DNA from: Fictibacillus halophilus
Lineage (GTDB): Bacteria; Bacillota; Bacilli; Bacillales; Fictibacillaceae
Assembly: GCF_016401385.1 (NCBI RefSeq)
Contig: NZ_JAEACF010000001.1
Location: 620,001-684,000 of the forward strand
Direction: 5' to 3'
DNA length: 64,000 bases
The notes under the pieces were generated by a model that saw nothing but the letters and a program-made list of their open reading frames with translations, searched no databases and had not been told where the DNA came from. Positions within the stretch are counted from its first letter, which is position 1. Each line of letters starts with the position of its first letter. Positions 15,688-22,152 of the stretch are shown here, piece by piece. The position numbers and the translations under genes were made by a program.

Positions 15688-16194
15688 TTAACTTTTCCAC
15701 AACTCCAACAGTGGGCCATCACTTCCAAAGAGAGGATCTCTATCAGGTAATGGAACGAGCATAATATCATCTAATACAGCTGGTCGATCATCAGGTTCAC
15801 CTTTTTTAAGGTTGTGGTCCATTCCATTCGGGTATGCTCCAGCTACTTTAAAATCAGTGCTGGATCCGATACATTTATGTCCGGTACCGGCAGGGAGCAC
15901 GATAACATCCCCTTTTGAAACAGTAACAGAAACGCCATCTTCTCCTCCAAGTAGGAGAACCGCCTCACCGCTCATAACACCTAGAACTTCATGAGTATTG
16001 CTATGATAATGATGATAATCAAAGACACCATTCTTCCAACCATTACTCCAGCCGTTTTGCTCAAAAACGTCTAATGCATCCTGAGGTTCTTTTAATTTTC
16101 CTACGTATAACAAAACGGGCCAGGAAGGATGATTCGGAATCGTCCCATCGTCTGTAAAAAACAAAGTTTTAACATCTTCACTCAGCATTTTCAT
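15688..16194 (-). CDS. Cupin-domain protein
   Basis: A protein of about 168 residues with a single cupin barrel: VFDYHHYHSNTHEVLGVMSGEAVLLLGG (motif 1, with clustered His and Glu metal ligands) and KGDVIVLPAGTGHKCIG (motif 2). Two starts fit: GTG 16200, four bases from GGGGAGGGG, and ATG 16194, ten bases away; I list the ATG. Cupins of this size are often metal-binding enzymes or sugar isomerases; no substrate can be named. Convergent with the MBL hydrolase gene. Confidence 0.8.
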   Translation of the reverse strand: MKMLSEDVKTLFFTDDGTIPNHPSWPVLLYVGKLKEPQDALDVFEQNGWSNGWKNGVFDYHHYHSNTHEVLGVMSGEAVLLLGGEDGVSVTVSKGDVIVLPAGTGHKCIGSSTDFKVAGAYPNGMDHNLKKGEPDDRPAVLDDIMLVPLPDRDPLFGSDGPLLELWKS

Positions 16195-16421
16195 AACCAC
16201 TTAACCCCTCCCCTGTTTTCGTATCCATTCCCTTATTTTTATGAAAAGAAACCCTTCTTCTTTCGAGAAATAGTATAGGAGAAAAAAGAAATTACGAGTA
16301 ATAATGCGAAATTCCTCATTAAATGACGAAAACTTATGTGTGAAAAAAAGTTTTCTTTTATGTGAAAAGAGGTATTAGATAGTTACGGCATGATAAATGT
16401 TAGTGAAAGGTGGAAATCAGT

Positions 16422-16523
16422 ATGAAGTACAAAGCGAAGGACTGGCTCCGGTTAACGCCGAATGAGAGATACCTGCTTTTATTCGCTGTTTCCCAACTCC
16501 AGAAAAAGCTCAGAGCAGGTTAA
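16422..16523 (+). CDS. Putative 33-residue microprotein
   Basis: A very short frame starting ATG with AAAGGTGG nine bases upstream. It encodes MKYKAKDWLRLTPNERYLLL followed by FAVSQLQKKLRAG, an amphipathic helix-like sequence. The ribosome binding site, clean ATG and stop in otherwise empty sequence between the cupin and thioredoxin-like genes support it; no family recognised. Confidence 0.45.
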   Translation: MKYKAKDWLRLTPNERYLLLFAVSQLQKKLRAG

Positions 16524-16619
16524 AAGAACTAAAAAAATAAATGTAAGGCATTTTCGTTGCCACAACTCCCCCTTGTTTGGTTAAAATAAGAATACAAGAT
16601 AAACAGGGAGGAACACAGG

Positions 16620-17198
16620 ATGATGACTGACCTCAATACATGGTTTGATAAAGGCATGACGCGCTATGCATATATCCATTCAATGAAAACACACAAGGAA
16701 AACTTGCTGACGATATATAATTCATTCGTGCTACCTGAACCTATGAAAGATGCGTTGCAAGGCATCCAAAAAAACCGGTTGAGAGCGATCGTGATTACCG
16801 AAGATTGGTGTGGTGATGCGATGTTGAATCTTCCTGTTTTTATGCGCATGGCAGATGAAGCACTTATTGATATCCGCTTTATCTTACGCGACCAGCATCC
16901 GGAATTAATGGATCGATACTTAACAGCAAAAGCAAAATCAATTCCTATCATTATCTTTATTGATGAGAAGGGAAAAGAAGTTGTAAAGTGGGGCCCACGT
17001 GCTCCGAAATTGCAGCAAATTGTTGAAGAGCGCAAAAAGAAGATACCTTCAAAAGAGGATCCACGTTACGAAAAAGCCTTCAAGCTTTTTGCTGATCGAA
17101 TCTCTAGTTTGTTTACGACTGACCATGCCCTTTGGGAAGAAGTAAGCCTTGATATTATAAAAAAATTATTAGCTAAACTAAATGTTAACAGCCTGTAA
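16620..17198 (+). CDS. Thioredoxin-family protein with a single active-site cysteine
   Basis: A 192-residue thioredoxin-fold protein. The strand-helix start RAIVITEDWCGDAMLNLPVFMRMA matches a Bacillus thioredoxin family (Thioredoxin_9 type) in which the C-x-x-C is reduced to Cys-Gly-Asp-Ala. IPIIIFIDEKGKEVVKWGP supplies the cis-Pro strand. With only one active-site cysteine it could not run a normal disulfide exchange; a role in binding or monothiol chemistry is inference. SD GGGAGG lies upstream of the ATG pair. A short hairpin follows, overlapping its stop codon. Confidence 0.8.
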   Translation: MMTDLNTWFDKGMTRYAYIHSMKTHKENLLTIYNSFVLPEPMKDALQGIQKNRLRAIVITEDWCGDAMLNLPVFMRMADEALIDIRFILRDQHPELMDRYLTAKAKSIPIIIFIDEKGKEVVKWGPRAPKLQQIVEERKKKIPSKEDPRYEKAFKLFADRISSLFTTDHALWEEVSLDIIKKLLAKLNVNSL

Positions 17199-17213
17199 AA
17201 CGGCTGTTTTTTT
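17187..17213 (+). terminator. Terminator overlapping the stop of the thioredoxin-like gene
   Basis: AACAGCC/GGCTGTT stem followed by TTTTTTT; the stop codon TAA lies in the loop. Confidence 0.75.
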
Positions 17214-17271
17214 GTTTGTGTTAAAATAGAGAAATTGATGAGATCTATAAAAAAGAAGTTCGAGGTGTAAG

Positions 17272-18186
17272 ATGAAAAAGAAAGCGAATGTTATTATTCT
17301 AGCTGGATTTTTAGGAAGCGGAAAAACGACATTGCTCAAACAGCTGCTGTCATATGAAAAAGAACAAAAGCATAAAACAGCTGTATTAATGAATGAGATT
17401 GGGAAAGTTTCGATCGATTCTGATTCTGTTCCAGAAGATGTTCCGCTTAAAGAGCTTCTCAACGGCTGTATATGCTGTTCTTTATCGGATCAACTTGAAA
17501 AACAGCTTTGGGGACTATGTAAAGAGAATGAGCTTGATACGTTAATTATTGAAGCAACAGGTGTCGCTCATCCGATTGATGTACTTGATGCCTGTTTGTC
17601 ACCTTATCTAATCGACGACTTACAGATAGCAGGTATCATTTCAATCATGGATGCACCTCGATGGCTAGAACGAGAGAGTATGAATGTTCAGGCTAGAATG
17701 CTCATGCTTGAGCAGGTTAAGCACGCAGATTATATCGTGTGGAACAAAACAAGCGGTTTGACGGAGAAAGAGAAGATGATGCTTACGAGTGACGCATCAA
17801 GGTTGAATGAAGGCACTCCATTTGTGTTAACAGATTTTGCGAAGGTAGAACTGTCTCAACTTTTTTCACTTTCCGTAAAAAAGCGATCAGATCACCAGTC
17901 TATTTCCGCAGATAAATTGAATGTCAAAACTTTTATTTATTCGTTTAAAGGACCTGTTAATAAAGAGTTGTTTGAAAACTGGCTGAGAAATGTACCCTCA
18001 TCGATCTACAGAATCAAAGGGTATATTCAGTTAGAAAATCAAATTTATCTTTTTCAGTACTCTTATGGCTTGCCTACTTACGAAAAAGAATTGATGAAGA
18101 TGCCGCTAAGACTTGTTTTTATTGGAGAAGACCTTGACCCTGATCAGTTAACAAGAGGGCTGAGTGAAGTTGAAATCGAAAGTTAA
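17272..18186 (+). CDS. COG0523 (CobW/YjiA-type) metal-chaperone GTPase
   Basis: A 304-residue P-loop protein of the G3E family: Walker A GFLGSGKTT (residues 12-20), the metal-binding GCICC at 65-69, and LIIEATGVAHP in place of Walker B. A C-terminal CobW-type domain follows from about residue 195. These proteins insert or traffic Zn, Co or Fe using GTP hydrolysis. Odd point: the guanine-recognition motif NKxD reads NKTS at 158-161, so the aspartate that selects GTP is missing. The protein is slightly shorter than typical members (about 320-400). I see no Zur-like operator upstream. It stands alone, followed by a terminator. Confidence 0.88.
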   Translation: MKKKANVIILAGFLGSGKTTLLKQLLSYEKEQKHKTAVLMNEIGKVSIDSDSVPEDVPLKELLNGCICCSLSDQLEKQLWGLCKENELDTLIIEATGVAHPIDVLDACLSPYLIDDLQIAGIISIMDAPRWLERESMNVQARMLMLEQVKHADYIVWNKTSGLTEKEKMMLTSDASRLNEGTPFVLTDFAKVELSQLFSLSVKKRSDHQSISADKLNVKTFIYSFKGPVNKELFENWLRNVPSSIYRIKGYIQLENQIYLFQYSYGLPTYEKELMKMPLRLVFIGEDLDPDQLTRGLSEVEIES

Positions 18187-18192
18187 TAAAGA

Positions 18193-18229
18193 AAACACTT
18201 GTGACATCGGGGTTGCAAGTGTTTTTTTT
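18193..18229 (+). terminator. Terminator of the COG0523 gene
   Basis: 8-bp stem AACACTTG/CAAGTGTT followed by eight T residues. Confidence 0.85.
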
Positions 18230-18360
18230 CTGCTTTTTATAATCCTAATCCAATTAACCTCTTTTTGTTCACTGTAATCTCTCCTTTGTAAAGAAATTCA
18301 GTTTATTTTATGCTATTCTTTAATTATCATTATTTTCCAATCCTTAATGAAGGAGGTATC

Positions 18361-18999
18361 ATGATGACAACAAAGTTAATGACTCATGACCACCGAAACA
18401 TTCATTCTGACATCTATAAAATGAAGCCAGGGCCAGTGGCAGTTCGTGTGATACCAGCTATGAAGTACGTTTCGCAAGAGATGACCACATCCTATCGCAT
18501 GGATTGGGCAGGTAGGCCAGAACCAATTGATGAGCAATGGATCGTCTGGAAAGTCGTAAATCAGCTGAAATATTTAACGAAAAATAAGTTAAGTTACAAA
18601 TTTACTTTAATGCCGCATGAGATTCTTTGGCATGAGAAAAATGTCAGTAGGTCAATTACAACTCAAATGATGCAAGTCCCTGATTGTATAACTAAAGAAT
18701 TATTTGAAGAAGCATGTTTTCACGTTGAAAAGAGATTAGGAAAGAAGTTTCCAACACTACAACTCATTTCTAATGAGTCGCTCACTTGTGTTCAAAAGTT
18801 ACATAGAGGTCACTATCGAAACTCAATTGAAACCCTGGAAGAGATAATGAATTTCGCCGAAGAAGAGAGCCTTTCGCTAAAAAGTAGTTATAAAGAAATC
18901 TATTTAACTCCTGCTATGATGTGTCATAAACCTGAAACATGGAAAACCGTTGTGAGTGTGGAGATTAATAAAAGGAAGCCTGGAGTACGAAATGAATGA
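18361..18999 (+). CDS. GyrI-like small-molecule-binding protein (COG4832 type)
   Basis: A 212-residue protein from ATG 18361, with GAAGGAGGT four bases upstream; a further 17 codons upstream are open but lack a ribosome binding site. The order of segments (VRVIPAMKYVSQEM near the N-terminus, FTLMPHEILW, a Gln-Met-Met-Gln-x-Pro-Asp segment, LTCVQKLHRGHYRNSIETLEEI, EIYLTPAMMCHKPETWKTVVSVEI) matches the COG4832 GyrI-like group, whose beta-sheet fold binds diverse small molecules and is related to the ligand domains of multidrug regulators. No DNA-binding domain is attached. Eight bases overlap the next gene, so they are coupled. Confidence 0.7.
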   Translation: MMTTKLMTHDHRNIHSDIYKMKPGPVAVRVIPAMKYVSQEMTTSYRMDWAGRPEPIDEQWIVWKVVNQLKYLTKNKLSYKFTLMPHEILWHEKNVSRSITTQMMQVPDCITKELFEEACFHVEKRLGKKFPTLQLISNESLTCVQKLHRGHYRNSIETLEEIMNFAEEESLSLKSSYKEIYLTPAMMCHKPETWKTVVSVEINKRKPGVRNE

Positions 19000-19555
19000 A
19001 GACAAAATTAAATTTAAATTGGAATTAAAAGAAGATAAGAGATCAACCTATGCATTTCGTATGATATTTACTTTCTTGATCGTTTGTCTTCTGGTCGTTT
19101 TTGTTGTAGATATAGATGATCAAAGTGTTGAGACACAAGGAATTGCTAGACAGTGGGGAGAGGCAAAGTTAATAAATAATGAATCAATGCAATATACATT
19201 ACTCTCCGATTCGGAAAAAATGAAATACGTGGATATTATTTCAGAAACTATTAAAGAAGAACAACCTACATACTCATTTAAAGAGTTAGATCAGTTTGAA
19301 TATCGTATAAACAGTAAGGAATATATTTACAGACTTCACTACTACAAAATGGAATCCTGTGCAGATTGTCAAAAAGATGTATGGGTTCGTATAAAGAAAG
19401 AGGATAAAGGATGGTTTGTAACTCACATTAACTATTCTGAATCCAAAGCAGAACCAAAAATTCGCAATGTGGAAAGAGAGCAAATACCTACCACTGAAAA
19501 ACAAGAAAAAGAATTGCAAGACAAAAAGTCATTCATTATGAAGTTTCTAAACTAA
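18992..19555 (+). CDS. Membrane-anchored protein of unknown function
   Basis: 187 residues from ATG 18992, overlapping the preceding stop by eight bases. A charged cytoplasmic N-terminus (about 25 residues) leads into one membrane helix (MIFTFLIVCLLVVFVVDI), and the remaining 140 residues would face outward. A C-x-x-C (ESCADCQKDVWVRI, in the outer part) could form a disulfide or bind metal. The outer domain shape (repeated short strands plus helices) is reminiscent of NTF2/DUF4878-like folds, but that is only an impression. No family is recognised with confidence. Confidence 0.65.
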   Translation: MNEDKIKFKLELKEDKRSTYAFRMIFTFLIVCLLVVFVVDIDDQSVETQGIARQWGEAKLINNESMQYTLLSDSEKMKYVDIISETIKEEQPTYSFKELDQFEYRINSKEYIYRLHYYKMESCADCQKDVWVRIKKEDKGWFVTHINYSESKAEPKIRNVEREQIPTTEKQEKELQDKKSFIMKFLN

Positions 19556-19584
19556 CTAAAAAAATCAATCTGAGGGAGATTACA

Positions 19585-19770
19585 ATGAAATATCGATATC
19601 TTGGGATTACATTCGTAATTATTGGAGCACTAATCATGATAATTTCTTTAACGATAGGTTCTGAACATGAGAGGATCATTCGGATAGGTGGGGGTAGTTT
19701 ATTCTTCATCGGTACTCTTTTGATACCAGATTATATTGTTAATTCTAGGAACCAAACAAAAAATAGATAA
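19585..19770 (+). CDS. Small two-helix membrane protein
   Basis: 61 residues, with GAGGGAG ahead of the ATG. Two membrane segments (about residues 4-25 and 37-52) separated by a charged loop. It follows the preceding gene by 29 bases and ends at a terminator, so it is probably the third gene of the GyrI-like unit. No family recognised. Confidence 0.6.
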   Translation: MKYRYLGITFVIIGALIMIISLTIGSEHERIIRIGGGSLFFIGTLLIPDYIVNSRNQTKNR

Positions 19771-19802
19771 GAGCTGCACTCATAAGGAGTGCAGCTCTTT
19801 TT
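19771..19802. terminator. Bidirectional terminator
   Basis: 11-bp perfect stem GAGCTGCACTC/GAGTGCAGCTC (19771-19781 with 19787-19797), followed by TTTTT. It also overlaps the stop codon of the convergent dehalogenase gene. Confidence 0.85.
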
Positions 19803-20457
19803 CGTTCTCAAGATCTTTAAGAGAGGAAAAAATATAATCAGGTTTAATACCTAAAACATCTAATGGTAGATTTCCTCGATTGACCCATGCGGTCTTAAAT
19901 CCATATGCTGCTGCACCGGTGATGTCCCAGAAGTTAGAACTCATGAATAAAATTTCTTCCCGGTTTACAGCTAACGTCTCCTGAGCATACTGATAGGCAG
20001 CAGGTGCAGGTTTATATTGTTGAACATCCTCAATCGAAAGTAGATCTATTACATCTGTTAGTTCTCTTTTTTTAACTAATGGCTTTAGCATTTTATAAGT
20101 TCCATTAGAAAAAATAACTTGCTTAATATTAATTTGTTGAATTTTATGAAGAGTGTCAGGAACTTCTTCATAGACTTGGAGTTCTAGATAAGCATCCATT
20201 AAAGAATCAAGTGCTTCTTCGTTGCATTGTAAAGAGAATTTTTTTAAAGTATATAAAAGAGCATTGCGAGTGATTTCGGAAAATGGAATGTATGTTCCAG
20301 TTAGCTGGTGAAGCATGAAGTACTCTACTTGTTTTTTTCGCCATTCTTCACTGATCGATTTACCATGTCCTTTAAAATGAAACTGGGCTTTTTCAGTAAC
20401 GGAATGTACATTAAAAAGTGTTCCGTATGCGTCATAAACAAAAGCTTTAATCGTCAA
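19780..20457 (-). CDS. Haloacid dehalogenase type II (HAD superfamily)
   Basis: A 225-residue HAD hydrolase. Motif I is AFVYDAYGTLFN with nucleophile Asp, motif II is VIFSNGTYKML, and the C-terminal motif is FMSSNFWDITGAAAYGFKTAWVNR, the exact style of (S)-2-haloacid dehalogenases (type II). It would hydrolyse a carbon-halogen or similar bond of a small acid; many homologues have unproved substrates. It starts with TTG, five bases after AAGGAGGTG. Single gene, convergent with the preceding unit. Confidence 0.87.
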   Translation of the reverse strand: MTIKAFVYDAYGTLFNVHSVTEKAQFHFKGHGKSISEEWRKKQVEYFMLHQLTGTYIPFSEITRNALLYTLKKFSLQCNEEALDSLMDAYLELQVYEEVPDTLHKIQQINIKQVIFSNGTYKMLKPLVKKRELTDVIDLLSIEDVQQYKPAPAAYQYAQETLAVNREEILFMSSNFWDITGAAAYGFKTAWVNRGNLPLDVLGIKPDYIFSSLKDLENEKELHSL

Positions 20458-20582
20458 TGAAGCACCTCCTTATAATACAAGGATACCCGAAATCAAAGCA
20501 GCTTAACTTTCATAAAAATTTCGTAAAAATTTAGGTGAATTTCCCTTTCATTGAGGGAATAGATAACAATGAGGTGATAAAA

Positions 20583-20921
20583 ATGAAAATGCAATTGTAT
20601 CTGTTATTTGGTTTTATCTTCGCACTAATCATAGCAACGTTCGCGGTCATAAATGTTGGTGATGTAGAAATCAACTACCTCTTTGGAACTGCCAACTGGC
20701 CATTAGTACTCGTCATTTTAGGATCAGCCGTAATCGGTGGCCTATCAGTCGGACTATTTGGTCTGATTAAAGTAATTCAACTGCAGCGACAAGTGAAAAA
20801 GCTGCACCAGATTCATAATGAAAAAGAATCTTGGAAAGAAGAACCTGTTGCTGAACATACTTCTGAACCTGTAACTCCAACAGAAGAAGTTCCTCATGAA
20901 AAAGAAGAAGAAAACAAGTAG
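20583..20921 (+). CDS. LapA-like (DUF1049) membrane protein
   Basis: 112 residues from ATG 20583, with GAGGTGAT five bases upstream. Two membrane helices (about 5-24 and 39-64) flank a conserved short loop (FAVINVGDVEINYLFG), typical of the LapA/DUF1049 family; a coiled-coil segment (IKVIQLQRQVKKLHQIHNEKE) and an acidic tail follow. In Gram-negatives LapA links to lipopolysaccharide assembly; in Gram-positives its role is unknown. The longer frame back to 20535 has no ribosome binding site. Confidence 0.8.
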   Translation: MKMQLYLLFGFIFALIIATFAVINVGDVEINYLFGTANWPLVLVILGSAVIGGLSVGLFGLIKVIQLQRQVKKLHQIHNEKESWKEEPVAEHTSEPVTPTEEVPHEKEEENK

Positions 20922-20930
20922 ATGCAAAAG

Positions 20931-20975
20931 AAACCCTGAAAGTAGTCTTGAAAGATTACTCTCAGGGTTTTTTGC
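20931..20975 (+). terminator. Terminator of the LapA-like gene
   Basis: AAACCCTGA/TCAGGGTTT outer stem with an additional inner pairing, followed by TTTTTTGC. Confidence 0.85.
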
Positions 20976-20993
20976 ATGTTATAAAACTAATAC

Positions 20994-21009
20994 TTGAAAG
21001 CGATATCAA
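20994..21009 (+). promoter_or_regulatory. Candidate cre site (CcpA) overlapping the operon promoter
   Basis: TTGAAAGCGATATCAA matches the Bacillus cre consensus WTGNNARCGNWWWCAW at every position. Its first six bases are the -35 box, so CcpA bound here would block transcription when glucose is present. Confidence 0.7.
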
Positions 21010-21022
21010 AAAGCGTTAAGAT
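20994..21022 (+). promoter_or_regulatory. SigA-type promoter of the LacI/debranching/ABC operon
   Basis: TTGAAA (20994-20999), 17-base spacer, TAAGAT (21017-21022). The -35 lies in the cre site, and the LacI-type palindrome begins 15 bases past the -10. Confidence 0.65.
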
Positions 21023-21036
21023 AACTACTAATCAGT

Positions 21037-21052
21037 TCCAAAACGTTTTGGA
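21037..21052. promoter_or_regulatory. LacI-type operator overlapping the regulator's ribosome binding site
   Basis: Perfect 16-bp palindrome TCCAAAACGTTTTGGA with the central CG usual for LacI-family sites. It lies just after the likely transcription start, and its right end forms the start of the GGAGG of the regulator gene. Confidence 0.75.
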
Positions 21053-21061
21053 GGATAACGA

Positions 21062-22078
21062 ATGGCTACAATAAGAGATGTTGCTAAAAAAGCAGGAGTG
21101 TCTGTAACAACGGTTTCCAGAGCGTTGAACGGCTACTCTGATGTAAACGAAAAAACAAGAGAAAAAATTAAGGTGATCGCTCAAGAACTTAATTATAGTC
21201 CTAGTTTATTAGCTCGAAGTCTTGTAATGAAAAAGACGAAAACCATTGGATTGCTCGTATCCGGACTTCGAATTGAAGGAAGTAAAGACAATTTTACCTT
21301 TGAAGTACTCTGCGGCGTGAATGATTGCGCTGGTGAACTTGGATACGAACTTGTATTGATCAGTACAGATTCCAAAAAACAACAAGAAAAAACGTATAAC
21401 CAGCTGTGCAATGAAAGAAAAGTAGAAGGGGTGATCCTACAAGGCATTAAAACGGATGACCCGTACTTGGATGAGGTACTAAAAAGCGATATTCCTTGTA
21501 TTCTTATCGATATACCGATTGAAAGTGATTCTGTTGGATATGTTACAACCGACAACAAAGGTGGGGCACAAACAGCGGTAGAGCATCTCGTTGATTTGGG
21601 GCATAAAAACATTGCGATGATTAATGGGCATAGTCAAGCTTTTGTCAGCCGGGAACGTTTAGCAGGTTATCAAGGAGGATTGAAGAAAAAAGGAATTTCC
21701 TATAATGAAAATTATGTTGTAAACGGTGCTTTTTTAGAAGAATCGGCAGAACTTGAAACAACCAAACTATTAAGAAAACACCCTGAGATTACGGCGTTGT
21801 TTTGTGCCAGTGATCTAATGGCGATGGGGGCTATGAGAGCCGCTAAAAAGTTGGGAAAAAAACTTCCAGAAGATTTATCTGTTGTTGGTTATGACAACAT
21901 TATCCTTTCCTCTTATTCATCGCCATCTCTATCTACAATCGCACAAGACCGCTATAGATTAGGGTTTGAAGCAACGACACTTCTAACGAAACTGCTAGAA
22001 GGAAAGGAAGTTGAAAAGAATAAAGTTCTCCAAACGGCTTTCATCAAAAGAGAATCAACAACCGAAAACCACAGATAG
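21062..22078 (+). CDS. LacI-family transcriptional regulator
   Basis: A 338-residue repressor with the LacI helix-turn-helix at the extreme N-terminus (TIRDVAKKAGVSVTTVSRALNG) and hinge (SLLARSLVMKK), followed by the periplasmic-binding-protein-like sugar domain (IGLLVSG to VVGYDNIILSSYSSPSLSTI). It is the first gene of a sugar operon and almost certainly controls it together with itself, because a palindrome overlaps its own ribosome binding site and a second lies before the next gene. The inducer is probably a maltodextrin-like or other oligosaccharide, from the linked debranching enzyme. Confidence 0.94.
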   Translation: MATIRDVAKKAGVSVTTVSRALNGYSDVNEKTREKIKVIAQELNYSPSLLARSLVMKKTKTIGLLVSGLRIEGSKDNFTFEVLCGVNDCAGELGYELVLISTDSKKQQEKTYNQLCNERKVEGVILQGIKTDDPYLDEVLKSDIPCILIDIPIESDSVGYVTTDNKGGAQTAVEHLVDLGHKNIAMINGHSQAFVSRERLAGYQGGLKKKGISYNENYVVNGAFLEESAELETTKLLRKHPEITALFCASDLMAMGAMRAAKKLGKKLPEDLSVVGYDNIILSSYSSPSLSTIAQDRYRLGFEATTLLTKLLEGKEVEKNKVLQTAFIKRESTTENHR

Positions 22079-22100
22079 TGGTTTTTACTTAGACCAAGAC

Positions 22101-22114
22101 CGAAAACGTTTTGG
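22101..22114. promoter_or_regulatory. Second LacI-type operator, between the regulator and debranching enzyme genes
   Basis: Perfect 10-bp core AAAACGTTTT (22103-22112) with one half-matching flank (TTTTGGA on the right). It shares its core with the operator at 21037-21052. It could be an internal control point or help form a DNA loop. Confidence 0.6.
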
Positions 22115-22152
22115 AAACACCCTTACTTATAAAAATCAGGAGGATTTAGCAA

